Below are positions 24,301-35,246 of a DNA stretch of 64,000 nt, in pieces. The translations under genes and the position numbers were made by a program. Source of the DNA: Phlebopus portentosus (taxonomy: Eukaryota; Basidiomycota; Agaricomycetes; Boletales; Boletinellaceae). The stretch is from the NCBI GenBank assembly GCA_037892935.1, contig JAYXKI010000001.1:3844001-3908000 (forward strand), in the 5' to 3' direction. How positions within the stretch are numbered: position 1 is the stretch's first letter; every line of letters begins with the position of its first letter. The notes beneath the pieces were generated by a model, which had not been told where the DNA came from, ran no database searches, and worked only from the letters and a program-made list of their open reading frames with translations.

Positions 24301-26406
24301 ATAAGGAAAGTAATCAAAGAGATAGTTTGGATAGTTTTGCCCAGACCCTGCCAGTAAATTTGAGTTAGTGACTGCCTAATTAAAATCACGAGGGATACTG
24401 ACCATTTCATCGGCAAGGATACCATTCAGCCTGTTGTTGTACAAACTGACCATCCATTGCAATCCCTTGAGCTGATATTCCTTCAAAGTACCACCAAGAA
24501 GAATGCTCGGCTGCCTAGCGACCTTCTCCTTGATCCTATGAGCAACGGCATAGTAATCGATCCTGCCCTTTTCATCAGGCTCAATCGTCTTCTGCGCACC
24601 GAACGTCGTCTCATCCGTCGTCTCGTCAGCATTGAGCACTTCGCCATGCACATCATCATTCTGCTGGGCCATAACGGCCTGGGCGAGCGAGTCAAGATAA
24701 GCATCCGTCTGGCGCAGCAAGTGCGTGATACGTGTATCCTTCGCAGTATCAATGAGCTTCATGTACGCCTCTTCATCATCAGCCCTCAAAGCCTTCAAAC
24801 GTTCCTTCGAGATCCTCTCAATTCGCTTCGCTTCTTCCTTCTCGGTGAAGGAATGTAAGTTTTGGACTGCGCGGCCAAGCTTCAACATACGATCCTGATG
24901 CGACCGGTTCATGGCGATCATATCCTTTCCATGGTTGCAGATAACAGCAAGCTGCTCGAGGTGCTTCTGCTTGACGCGACGTTCGCGATCTGCTCGTTGC
25001 TTGCGCTCCAGTTGCTCTGTCGTGCGTGCATCCCGCAGAGTTGGCCGACGCGGACGACGGAAGTCTTTCCGGTCTAAAGGAAGTAGCGTTCCATGATTGA
25101 GACGCTCAACAACTTGAGCGCGCAAGATACGCTGCTTTTCGCGCACACGAAGAGCCTTCAGCTCGATGATGGCTCGCAGCTTCCCATGGGCATTTGGTGC
25201 TATCTCCATCAGTTTGTTTGGCGACGACACAGTTGACTCCTGTTTCGTGCCCTCATTCTCCTTGTTCTCCTTGTTCTCCTTGTCAGCATCAGATGTAGAG
25301 AACGTGAGCGATTCAAGACCGCCATCGCCCATCGTGACAGGTATAGCAGAAAGTTCGCGAATGCGCTGCTCAATCCGTGCGTCAATGTATCGATTTCGCT
25401 CTGCTATGATCTGGTGAGGATCAAGTCCAGCAGGCATTACCGAAGGGACGAGTAAACGTTGTAGGCGAGTGGCCCACAACTGCGCTTGGGCGGGCGTAAG
25501 ATTGTCTGGACGTCTGAGATGAGTGAAGGGATGAGTGTAAGCGTTGTAGGGGTAGATAGGCGATTTAGTGTCGCTCTCGAGGAACGAGTCCACCGGTACG
25601 TCCATCTCAGTATCCTGTTCCTCAGTCTTGACTGCGGACTTCTCGTCCGATTCGGGAGCTTCTGGAGTAGCGGATGCGTGATGCTCTCCAGCAGCACCGT
25701 TTATCTTGACGGCAGCGTCGACGATGCGAGCGGGCACATCGGGACCTTGAAGCGACTTTTCGAGGTTGGCAATAGCATTGTTGCGGGGCAGCAATGCTGC
25801 TTGTATATGCTCTGGAATCGGTGCTCCTCGTTGGATGTGCCGAAAGGCTTGAATCTGAGCACGCAGGGCAGCCACTTGCTCGTCTGTGAACGAAACCGGA
25901 GACTGAGGCGAATGAGGAATGCCTTGTGCAGGCACTGAGCCGGCTGCAAGAGGATTCGGGCTTGCGACGCCATTGAGATGAGGGGAGAAACCATTGACCA
26001 TGGGTGTTTGAGCCTGTGAAACAGGCGTCGACTGGGCTATTGGGCGACATCAGCCAACAGAGCATTTTGAGGACAGGCACAAAAGAGAAACGTACCATTA
26101 CCGCCATGTAGATGTGCATTCTTGAGTTGAGCTACGAAGCGTGTTAGCTTATCGAGCTCCGAACTTGTGTCTGGCGTGAAACCATTTGAGCGAAGGATGT
26201 CGATTCTCTGTTTGAATAAGCAATAAATACAACGGCGATGGGGAAGGAAAAGAGAGTATAGATACCTGAAGAAGAGCGGAGAGGCGTTCTCTGTTGATTG
26301 GCTGCATCTGCCTTTGGGCGGACATAGGTGCCACACCGTTTGGCAGAGGACCGACTCCATTTTGCGGTGCAGAGTGGGTGAATGATGGGGGAGCAGGCGA
26401 CGCCAT
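21332..26406 (-). CDS. Snf2/Sth1-type chromatin-remodelling ATPase (SWI/SNF or RSC catalytic subunit)
   Basis: ATP-driven nucleosome remodeller of the Swi2/Snf2 subfamily. In order: QLQ motif ([18 protein letters not shown], about 25840-25905); HSA region binding actin-related proteins (about 24750-24990); the Snf2 ATPase from [15 protein letters not shown] (about 24480), with [14 protein letters not shown] split by an intron; DEGHRMKN (about 24000); [18 protein letters not shown]. The C-lobe has [11 protein letters not shown] and [11 protein letters not shown] (about 22890-22925). Next are a SnAC-like acidic region, an AT-hook (KKKGRPPKN, about 22115-22140), and a bromodomain (about 21480-21760) with [13 protein letters not shown] and FNNARTYN. 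The upstream in-frame start is TTG, so I choose the ATG at 26406 (MASPAPPSF). Over ten exons. I cannot tell Snf2 from Sth1 by eye. Confidence 0.93.
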
Positions 26407-26747
26407 TGTGATTGGCGACGATGCCTGCGGTGGCGGATTGGGCGGAGGACGGGGACGAGCGGTGGGCGGGAGAGGGACGCGACGCGTGCGTGACAATAAA
26501 TGCTTAGTTTAAACGCGGGCAGCGGACTCGGACTGGAGACTCACTCACTCGACTACTTGTGTGCGTGTGTTGAGTTGTTTTGATTGCAACGCCTCATTCC
26601 CTCTTTCTGTCACACGCCCCCTATCGTTGCTGACTAAGACTCCCACGATATCGCACACAGTCACATCCGTGACAGCGTGGTGTTTCATCACTCACGCGTC
26701 TTCATTCACGCACGCGTCTCGCATTCTATTCTCCTTCTGCCGCCATC
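26407..26747. promoter_or_regulatory. Divergent promoter between the Snf2-type ATPase and KU80
   Basis: 341 bp between start codons. It contains a CT/CA-rich tract and a GTGTGCGTGTG stretch near 26562. No TATA box is evident. Confidence 0.45.
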
Positions 26748-29700
26748 ATGCCTGCAGAGCGTGCTGGGGTACGTCTCTTTCACAGAATGCGTCGTTCATC
26801 TTCCCAATTTATACTACCAGTATACTGTGACGATGTTTTGCATCGACGTCTCACCATCAACGGGGAAACTTAGGACAGTCGAGGTTCCAGATCCTGTAGA
26901 CGGTGGCTCTCAAACAGTTGAAATGACAAACCTTGCTTGGTCATTGCAATATGTCCTCCTCAAGATACAGGAAATGGTGCCGCATCTATTCTGCTAAACA
27001 AGAAACCCATTACTCAAGTCAGAAAGATTTACAATGGTCGAAAAACCGACCAATGTGGTGTCATTCTCTTCGGAACAGAAGGTATCATAAATCATCGCAG
27101 TATGAAAGCGACGTATTAATTGAATCTCTCAGAAACGAACAATATCATCAATAATGAAAAGGGTGGCTACGACCACGTTTCGGAATACATTCCCATTGCA
27201 CAGCCAAACGCTGGAACACTCACAAAACTACAAGCCCTTCAGCCTTCTACTGAAATAGGAGACCGTAAGAATGCCCCTCAACTAATGACAACTTTATTGA
27301 TTTGTTTTCAGCTATTGATGCGATAATTGTCGCTATCCAGACTCAAGATAGGTACCTTGAGAAGAAGAAAACTTGGACTCGTAAAATGGTTCTTCTTACT
27401 GACGGTGAAAATCCCATCGAAATTGAAGATTGGGAAGTAACTGTCAGCAAAATAAACAGTTTAAATATCAATACAAAAATAATGTAAGTCCTTTGGCAGC
27501 CCATGATCTATTCACTCATGACCGTTCATTTTTAGAGGTACTGACTTTGATGACGAAGAATTTGGCTTTAAGGAAGAAGACAAATCAAATATTAAAGTAA
27601 GAAGCCATCTCAGCTGTAGACGCCCTTTACTGAATTCTGCATGTGCTCCAGCTCGAGAACGAGAAATTCTTCCGCAGATTCATCAACGCACTTAATGACG
27701 GTCTGGGAATGATCGGTACATGCGAGGAGGCACTCATCGACTGTCGTCGGCCCGACGTAAAAGAAACCAAATCAGTTCTCTTGGGTACAACGCTGAGAAT
27801 TGGAGACGTCGATACTCGAGACGACGAAGCAATTGAGTTGCCCGTCAAGATGAGCAAGTGCACTGCTATTCAGCGCCCGCCATCTATGAAGAAGTTCGCA
27901 AAACGCGTGCAGGCGGATTCAGGCGAGGAACCTGCAACGCAGACGCAGGAGTCTGCTCTTGAGGATGGGGACGAAGAGAAGAAAGACGTTTATGTACAGC
28001 TGGCGATGCATACTGAATATCTTGTCAGCGAGAAAGAGGAAGAGGAAGAAGCGGAGAAAGAAGAGACTGAAGAAAACTTGGCTGAGAAGGTCGACAAGGA
28101 TCAGCTTATTAGAGGTTTCAAGTATGGAGCTTCGTATGCTCCATGCCCGGATGGCCAGTTCCCTCGTCTGAGTACTCGGAAGGGGATTGACATATGCGGT
28201 TTCTTCCCTGACCATATGGTACAGTGGTCGACTTCTCTGTCGTATTATCAGCCTTTAACTAGATATTGCAGATCCGCCGGGAATTGGCTATGGGGGAGAT
28301 TCAATACGTCTGGGCAGACCCATCGCAAGGGTCCGTCCAAGTCTCCTTCTCATCCATCGTCCAGGCGATGATTGCCCGCAAAATCGCAGCCATCGCTCGC
28401 TTGGTCTCCCGAGATGGAATGGACCCCAAGATGGGGTTACTCATCCCAAGACAATTCGAAAATGTCGACTGTCTGTTGTGGATGCAGATGCCGTTCGCGG
28501 ATGATGTGAGGAAGTATACGTTCCCTTCGCTTGAGAACCTTGTCTCGAAGAAGGGTGAGAAGATCACGAAGCATCCGTTCATTCCGACGGATGAACAGTT
28601 AGAGGCTATGGAAGATTTTGTGGATGCTATGGATTTGATGCATGCTGGCGATAAGGACGAGTCTGGGTGAGTCCTACGAAAACCGATGTTTGCCTAATGA
28701 TGTTGAGCGCGTACAGTGAACGAGGCCCGTGGTTTGACCCTCGGTATTCGTACAATCCTGCAGTACATCGCATCAAACAGGCACTTTTCCATGCAGCTAT
28801 CGTTACGGATCTCCGCGAGAATCCGTTACCACCACCTCACGAAGAAGTCATCAAATACTTCGAGTCGCCTCGGCGCGTGATCAAGAAGGCGCAGCCTGCG
28901 TTAGAGGAATGCAAAAAGCGTTCAAGATTAAGCAAGGTACGTGATGACTATGTGATCACTCAGAAGAGAACCTGTGTTGATATTCTTTGTTTGTAGTACC
29001 CAAACGAGTCTTGCGGGCACGAAAGGATGGGCATGTCCGAGCTGAAGATGACGAAGATGAACTTCTCCTACTTGATAGACCTAACGTCGTTAAGAAAACA
29101 TCATCACCCTCAAACTCTGCCTCACCGATAAAGAACGGCGCTGATGCCAGCACCGACGCGAGTGGAAACAAGGAACAGACGTCAGCTGAGAAATCAGACA
29201 AGATGGACGTCGATAGTGAGACAGAGCCTGAGTCGGACGAAGGTATCCCAGGAGCGCGGGGGATCACGAAGAGAGCATTGCAACTCCCTTCACCCGAGCC
29301 GACGATCTTCAACGGTATCTTCACCGATTCGCAAAGTCAATCTCAGAGTCAGAGTCAGCCATTGGACCTGGACATCGGAAAAGAACCGGGCCACATTATC
29401 GGCGCAGCTCGCCCTCTTATAGACTTCAAGCAGAGTCTGAAAGACGGTGATGATGCGGTGACTTCCCAAGCGATAAATGAAATGACACAGGTCATCAATA
29501 ATGTGCTGTCTAAACCGTTTGCTAGGAGAAGACATGAAGAGATGCTTGAGTGTATGCGAGAGTTACGAGGGACGTGTCTGAAGGTGAGTGCTCTCCTCAT
29601 GACCAGTATACAGTTGACGTATATATTCGTTGTGTCCCTCTGCAGAAAGGTCAAGTAGATTTCTGGAACACGTAAGTCGGTCACCTAACTGACCAGACTA

Positions 29701-29968
29701 TATACTAATTCTTGTCATATAGGTTCTTAACTTCCGTCAAAGAAAGCTGTCTATCCTCCACAAAGATCAACAACAAACCTTTCTGGGAAGAGGTGCGCAA
29801 AGTTGGCGTGGGATTGAGCCTCATTAGTGAATCTGAGGCGAAACAATCCGGAACGGGGTCATTGAGTAAAGTCTCCGATGAGGATGCTGAGAAGGTGTGT
29901 TGCATTGATTAGACTTGGCTTTTGATCGGTTCTGACGGGCTTGGCACTCTCAGTTCCTGCAAGCTTGA
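26748..29968 (+). CDS. KU80: Ku80, DNA end-binding subunit of non-homologous end joining
   Basis: Forms the Ku70/Ku80 ring on broken DNA ends; nuclear. Exon 1 MPAERAG splices to YTVTMFCIDVSPS, the start of the Ku vWA-like domain; KTDQCGVILFGTEG and KKTWTRKMVLLTDGE continue it. The beta-barrel core begins LLGTTLRIGDVDTRDDE (about 27780) with VKMSKCTAIQRPPSM and reaches past LIPRQFENVDCLLWMQMPFA (about 28500). An acidic, SQ-rich linker follows (about 29040-29390; repeated SQSQSQ). The C-terminus (about 29410-29968) is a helical domain, EEMLECMRELRGTCLK ... NKPFWEEVRKVGVGL ... SDEDAEK|FLQA. It resembles the Ku C-terminal PK-binding domain of vertebrate Ku80 (Pfam Ku_PK_bind). The last exon codes only FLQA and was found by splicing (cactctcag|TTCCTG). 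About twelve exons, full length. Confidence 0.94.
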
Positions 29969-30558
29969 AGGACAAGTGAGCCTATCTATCATGCGTAAAG
30001 TTCTTTATATGAAGTTTATTGTACACTAAGAAAGTCATCGCACCATTTCCAGCGTCAACTTCCTCTCCTTTCTTTTCTGACACTGAATTCGGACTCTACT
30101 TCGCGCAGCCCAGCTCTGGAGCGATGTTGAAAACAGTGTCATCTTTTGTTTTGTATGGTATACAAAAGTACAATACTAGAGAAAAACTACACGTGCTTCA
30201 TGGGGGTTTTTTTTTCGGTATGTATATATGCTGAAGAGTCCTAGAAGGAAGTCGAGCATAAGTAAGAGTCGTATCAGTATGAAATAGTATGGGTGTATGC
30301 ATGTGATTAGGAATGCAAATCCAAGAAATGAAATACGTTAGAATAATATGAGAATGGAAGATGATGCAAGAATATGGAAATGTAACAGTGTAGGAGGTGC
30401 ATGTGGATAATCAAAGCAGGAGTCGTAAAAGACTGTAAATGATAAAGGGAGACAGGAAAACAGGTACAGACGATCCGCAGAATACTACAAACCATAGATA
30501 CATGGAAAGCAATCCCTCCTCTCCTCTTTTCTGAAAAGCTTATATTGCTGAAATCGAA
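29969..30558. other. Convergent 3' region between KU80 and the tyrosine phosphatase
   Basis: 590 bp, AT-rich, with a T(9)-type run near 30207-30216. No gene, RNA or repeat that I can support. Confidence 0.5.
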
Positions 30559-33500
30559 TCAAATGCTCGCCGGACTACTCGACGACTCTCCACCGCTCAA
30601 ACTCTTCCCTCGCTTCACGCTCGGTCGCTTCGCCAATGCAACATCCCCTTTCTTATCTTCCTTCATCAGTTCCGTCGGGCTCGCGCCTCGTTTGCCTGTC
30701 GTCTGTATGGGGGACTTGGACGGCTCGGTCGGAAGAAGCGGGGGAGAATCAGGGTCGAACACTTCTCGAATTTTCAACCCTAATCGCTTTTGCTCTTGCT
30801 CTGCGACGGCCAACGCACCCTCGATGATCGCATTGTGGACGAATACGTATTGACGAAGACTTTGACAAAGGCTCATCCGCTGTTCGCGCATGTCCTCGAG
30901 GATCTGTCGTAATGGCTCTTCAAGCGAGGAGAGCAAGGGAGGAGAGTCATCACCATGCAGTTCTCGGGGCTCTGTGTAATCGAACACGCTCCATTCTGAC
31001 ATTTGCTCAGATTTCTCCTCAGATGGAGATCTTGATGCTTTGTGCATTGAAGGAGGCGTATCATACGTGTCTGTGGTGTGACCAGAAAATAACGAGTTGC
31101 GATGGGAAGTCGTGTCTGTAGACGACGACGATGACAAATTTGAGCGGACCGAAGCAATAGACGCATGTGGTTCTGCACGCCCAGTGATAGGGGCGGGCAC
31201 AGATTGCACATTAGTTTCTACACCTTCAGTCAGCTCGGGCATCTGAGGCTTCAAGGGCAAGGGTTTCGGAGCTAGCAAGCTCGGTCTTTGCATAGGTAGA
31301 TTCCTCGGTGTTCGATGTCGACCTCGATTGGCAATCGACAATGAAGGACGCGAAGGTACAAGGGATGAATGACCTGAGGAAGGGGATGGGGAGGCTACAG
31401 CCAAACCAGCCATGGCACCCAAACCCACAGATGAACTGGATGAATAGCCTCCAGTATTTCCTCCACTGAGGCTCGAGCTCTGACGACTCGATTCGGAGGC
31501 GCTTCCACCCGGTCCCTCTCCACTACCAGTTCCATCGCTGCCCCCAACTCGATGCTTGCAACGACTGACTTTAACTCGCTCAGGCGATCCAGGACTGTCG
31601 TCCGTTGATGACATGCCCGCGAATGCCTTCTGCAGTGGATCTGTAAGTCGTCCATCGGATGCTGACCCAGAACTGAGGGAACCCGATGGCTTATCGCCGC
31701 TGCTTGTAGTTCCTTCCCCCGAACTACTGTTGCTGTTTCTTACTTGTCTCGAAAGAGGGTGGACATCCATAGCGAACGCAGGATCCGGTGTAGGGTCTAA
31801 GAACATCGAGTCCGCATCTGCGATCGTGAAATCTGACTTTACAGGCCATTGCATGAGAGTCCTTGTCATTCTTCGCCTCAGGAGAGAATTACTGATTCCT
31901 GGCGGCTTTGAGGGACCTGCGGAAGAACTAGACAAATGCGACGAAGCTTGACGCTGAGCCCGAATTTCGTTTGAAGGGACGAGTGGAACGTGGATATCAG
32001 CTTGACCATGTTTCTTATCACCGATATGTAAAGTTGCCAGTGGACCCGTCCGTGTCTGCACGGCAGGAATTGCCGGAGTTTCCTTCCTCAAAGATGGTGG
32101 TATAGGTGTCGGTGGCAGAACGGTGCTTTGTGATTGTATGGAAGGTTGTAAAGGAGTAGGCATAACTGGTGGGCTTCTCACTCGTATTGAGTCGACGTCC
32201 ATTGCAGCATCACTGTCGCTCTGTGCCTCTCCATCGCTTCCACTGCTGTTACTTAATGATGCAGTACCAGCCTTCGGCGACCCCTTAGCCATCACCCGGT
32301 TTCGTATCTCCCGTCTGACACCATCGAGAGCGGCATCGATCATAATGAATGCTCCCGTCCGACCAACACCGGCAGAACAGTGTAGAAGAATAGGCGATGG
32401 TTTCCCGCTCGTCAGGATATCCCGGTCTGCCATCTCATCCACCTCAAACAAGAGACGCAACAAACTCCGGGGATTGACAGGAACGTCCATATCGGGCCAC
32501 CCAAGGTACTGCAACTGCGTGATATTCCGAGGTGGCAACTCTGGGTGATCAACATGCGACAATTCGAAAGTACGGCGAATTGTGAGGTTATTCTCTTTAT
32601 CCTCGGCAGCAACGAAGCCTGAAGCGTCCTTATGAGGTGCACTGAAGAATCCACCGCCTTCGGAGTCCTCAATGTCCGTCGTGCCACATACGGAGATGCA
32701 TTTCAGACGAAGCGGACCGTATTGCCCATCGCTCCAGTATTTGCCACATTTGATGCTTCCTCCTTCATACTCTTTGGTAAGCATAAGAATAATGTGTACT
32801 TCTTGCTGCCACACGACGCTACAAATTTTAATTCAGCAACGTAATCACGAGGCCACGTGAGTTTCCTACTCACGACCAGAAGTCTGCGAAGGTCGACGGC
32901 AACGGTCCTTGTGTCGCGATAAACTTCCGACGTGTACCCAGGGGATGGACGAATGAGGCGTTTACGTAATCGTCGTGATCTGTGTCCTTGAGGCGGACGC
33001 GAGAATGTTCGAATGGCCAGATGTTTCTATATCTGTGATAGAAAATATATTGTCACCGTCACCTTTGCATTCAAAAAGAGGAATAATTGAGAACAAACCT
33101 GTTTTTGGTTCCCTTTTCAACCCCCGCAACTATACTGTACGGAAATGGCTTTCCGTCTCTCTTTCCTTCGGGGAGGGTCTCGTCTGTAGTTGACCCATCT
33201 GCCGTACCACTCTGCCTCGAGTGATGAGTCATTATGCCCTGTAATCGTCTCTGTTCGCCCAGCTCAATGCGATAAAATTGCATTGCCAGAGCTTCGGTGC
33301 CTTCATCGTGTCCAGCAGACTTCGCTATATTTCTCAGCCAACTGAAGGGGAGCTCCCTTGTTCGGGACACGATTGTAGGAGATAGACGAAGAGGGATTCG
33401 CTCCGTGATTCCTTGAGAGAGTTCGATATTTTGCCGAATATTGTCATAGAAAGGATTGGCGGCAGTAAGGCGGCTAGCTTGTCCACCAGTCTGAGTGCTT

Positions 33501-34366
33501 TGCGTTGGTTGAGGTAGTGAGTCCGGAAGTGGCATTGTCATTGAACCAGGAGACGGACGAATGATAGTCGAGGTCTGCTGGAACGCGGCCTGAGGTAGAT
33601 TGCGCGTACGCAGGACTTCGGCGTCTCCTTCCTCATCGTCGTCGGGCAATGACCTTTCATCGATAAGATGTCTATTCCCCTTCCATAATGCTTGCATTCC
33701 TCCTTGCAGCCAAGCTACGTCCCCTGTATATCCCGCCAATCGAAACTTGCGGAGCAAGCCCAAGAGATTGGAGCCATCTGCTAAAGCTGTAGAGTCAGCA
33801 TCGTATACGAGTATCCGAGATGCCGAACTCCAGGCTTCGAACCGAGAGCGGGCAGACGCCGATGGAAGCATGGTGGCAAGCTTGTGAAGAGTAAAAGCTG
33901 GACGCTTCAGAAGCGTCGAAGGTACAGATAGCGAAATAGCATGCGGTAAGCGTGCAACAGCATAAGCAGAATGAGGACGAATATCGAGGACGAGGACATT
34001 GGGAGTGCCTAAGATGACAGAGACGTCTCGGGGCGTAGTCACCGTGAAATCTGAGGATGAGGATGACGAGATCGACGGTGATGGCTGATGGGGAGAAGAA
34101 GAGCGGTTAAGGGACATGCGGGCTAAGGGCGTCGCCGGGGTCGGAGTTGACGACGGAAAGGCCAAGGACGAAGCATTACGAGTTGATGGGCCAGCGGGAT
34201 GGGAGGGGGATAGACGAGCGGTGAGTTTTGTCATGTCTGGATTGCTAAACCGACCAGCTATTGCCTGTGCGAAGAGGTCGATGTTTTCCGCATTCGGATG
34301 TGCGGCTGACGGGGGAGGGGCGGCCTTGAAGAAGTCATCCGGGTCGTTGTCGATGTTGTTGGACAT
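30559..34366 (-). CDS. Protein tyrosine phosphatase with N-terminal rhodanese-like domain (Pyp1/Ptp2 type)
   Basis: Probably dephosphorylates the activation-loop tyrosine of stress MAP kinases. It starts MSNNIDNDPDDFFKAAPPPS (ATG at 34366). A rhodanese/Cdc25-like fold spans about 33650-34060 (VLVLDIRPHSAYAVARLPHA ... GYTGDVAWLQGGMQALW). Where an active rhodanese has its cysteine loop, this one reads ILVYDADSTALADG, so it is likely a noncatalytic docking module. The PTP domain follows across introns: KNRYRNIWPFEHSRVRL, DDYVNASFVHPLGTRRKFIA, LQYLGWPDMDVP (WPD loop) and HCSAGVGRTGAFIMID (about 32345-32385), a complete CX5R active site. A long Ser/Pro-rich tail (about 30559-32280) is predicted disordered. 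A rhodanese-PTP arrangement occurs in yeast Ptp2/Ptp3 and fission yeast Pyp1/2. Confidence 0.9.
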
Positions 34367-34773
34367 TGTGGAGAGAAATGAGCGACGATACGATATGGTG
34401 GACGGAGAAGAAGAGAAAATAAAATACGGATACTGTGTGCGTATGCCGACCTAACCCGTGTGTGCGAGGGCAGCTAGCAGGGCAGGGCCCGGGCTGTGGC
34501 CAGTCACACACACATACAGTAGATAATTTCCGTATATACTAGCAAGCAGATCTAGAACATGACGTTGTGGGGCCTGCTATACTCGGCCATATACCTTCCA
34601 TTTCGGGTCAATTAGATAATTCAACAGCTCCACAGTTTATATCACAGTTTGTATTGTGTCGGTCATCTAGACCAGAAGCACATCCTCAGGGCATTCACCC
34701 TTGAAGTCTATGTATGTATTGTACGTTGTGGCTCACGTGCCTTGACTTTATTCCCGTCGTGCGTCTGAGCATC
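34367..34773. promoter_or_regulatory. Upstream region of the tyrosine phosphatase, bounded by a MITE
   Basis: 407 bp from the phosphatase start to the transposon edge. It has a CACACACACATAC stretch near 34505-34517 and several AT-rich blocks. This was presumably part of a divergent promoter shared with DBP3 before the transposon arrived. Confidence 0.4.
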
Positions 34774-34775
34774 TA

Positions 34776-35224
34776 CAGGTGGTTCCAAAAAGTGTTCGGC
34801 ACCCCCAGATATGGAAGGTGATCGACACAAGTTCTTAAACTCACCTTTCAGAATCTATCTCCAAAGTTTTTCATATGGTAATGTCAATGAAAATTACAAG
34901 CACATGTAATGACAGTAAAGCCTCAATAGAACTGGCTTTTTGTTTTGAGAAAATTTGTTGTGAAAGGGAGGGGGCCTGGGAGGGTTCAGTGAGATGCAGT
35001 GATCGACGTGTCTGCCATGTTCATCCCACCTCAGAGTAAACCGTCATATAAACATCACAAATTGCTAGAAAGTGACTCTGAGGAAAGTAAACTACATGTT
35101 TACAGTTCTCCGGGTACCAAATACATTGAAAAATACAAGGACAAAGTCTCAGTTTGTGAGCTGAGCAGACAGCAGCGATCACTTTCCATATACGGGGGTG
35201 CCGAACACTTTTTGGAACCACCTG
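34776..35224. mobile_element. MITE, Tc1/mariner-like, 449 bp, TA target duplication
   Basis: Terminal inverted repeats begin CAGGTGGTTCCAAAAAGTGT at 34776 and at 35224 on the other strand. They stay alike for about 48 bp, through GGCACCCCC and ATATGGAAGGTGATCG, with only about three mismatches. TA flanks both ends (34774-34775 and 35225-35226), the target choice of Tc1/mariner elements. There is no transposase frame inside; the only long frame starts at a GTG and runs through the right end. It is therefore nonautonomous. The right end lies 22 bp before the DBP3 ATG. It shares end sequence and an internal TATGGAAGGTGAT block with the element at 57047-57243. Confidence 0.9.
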
Positions 35225-35246
35225 TATTTTCCACTTTCTTCAAGTC

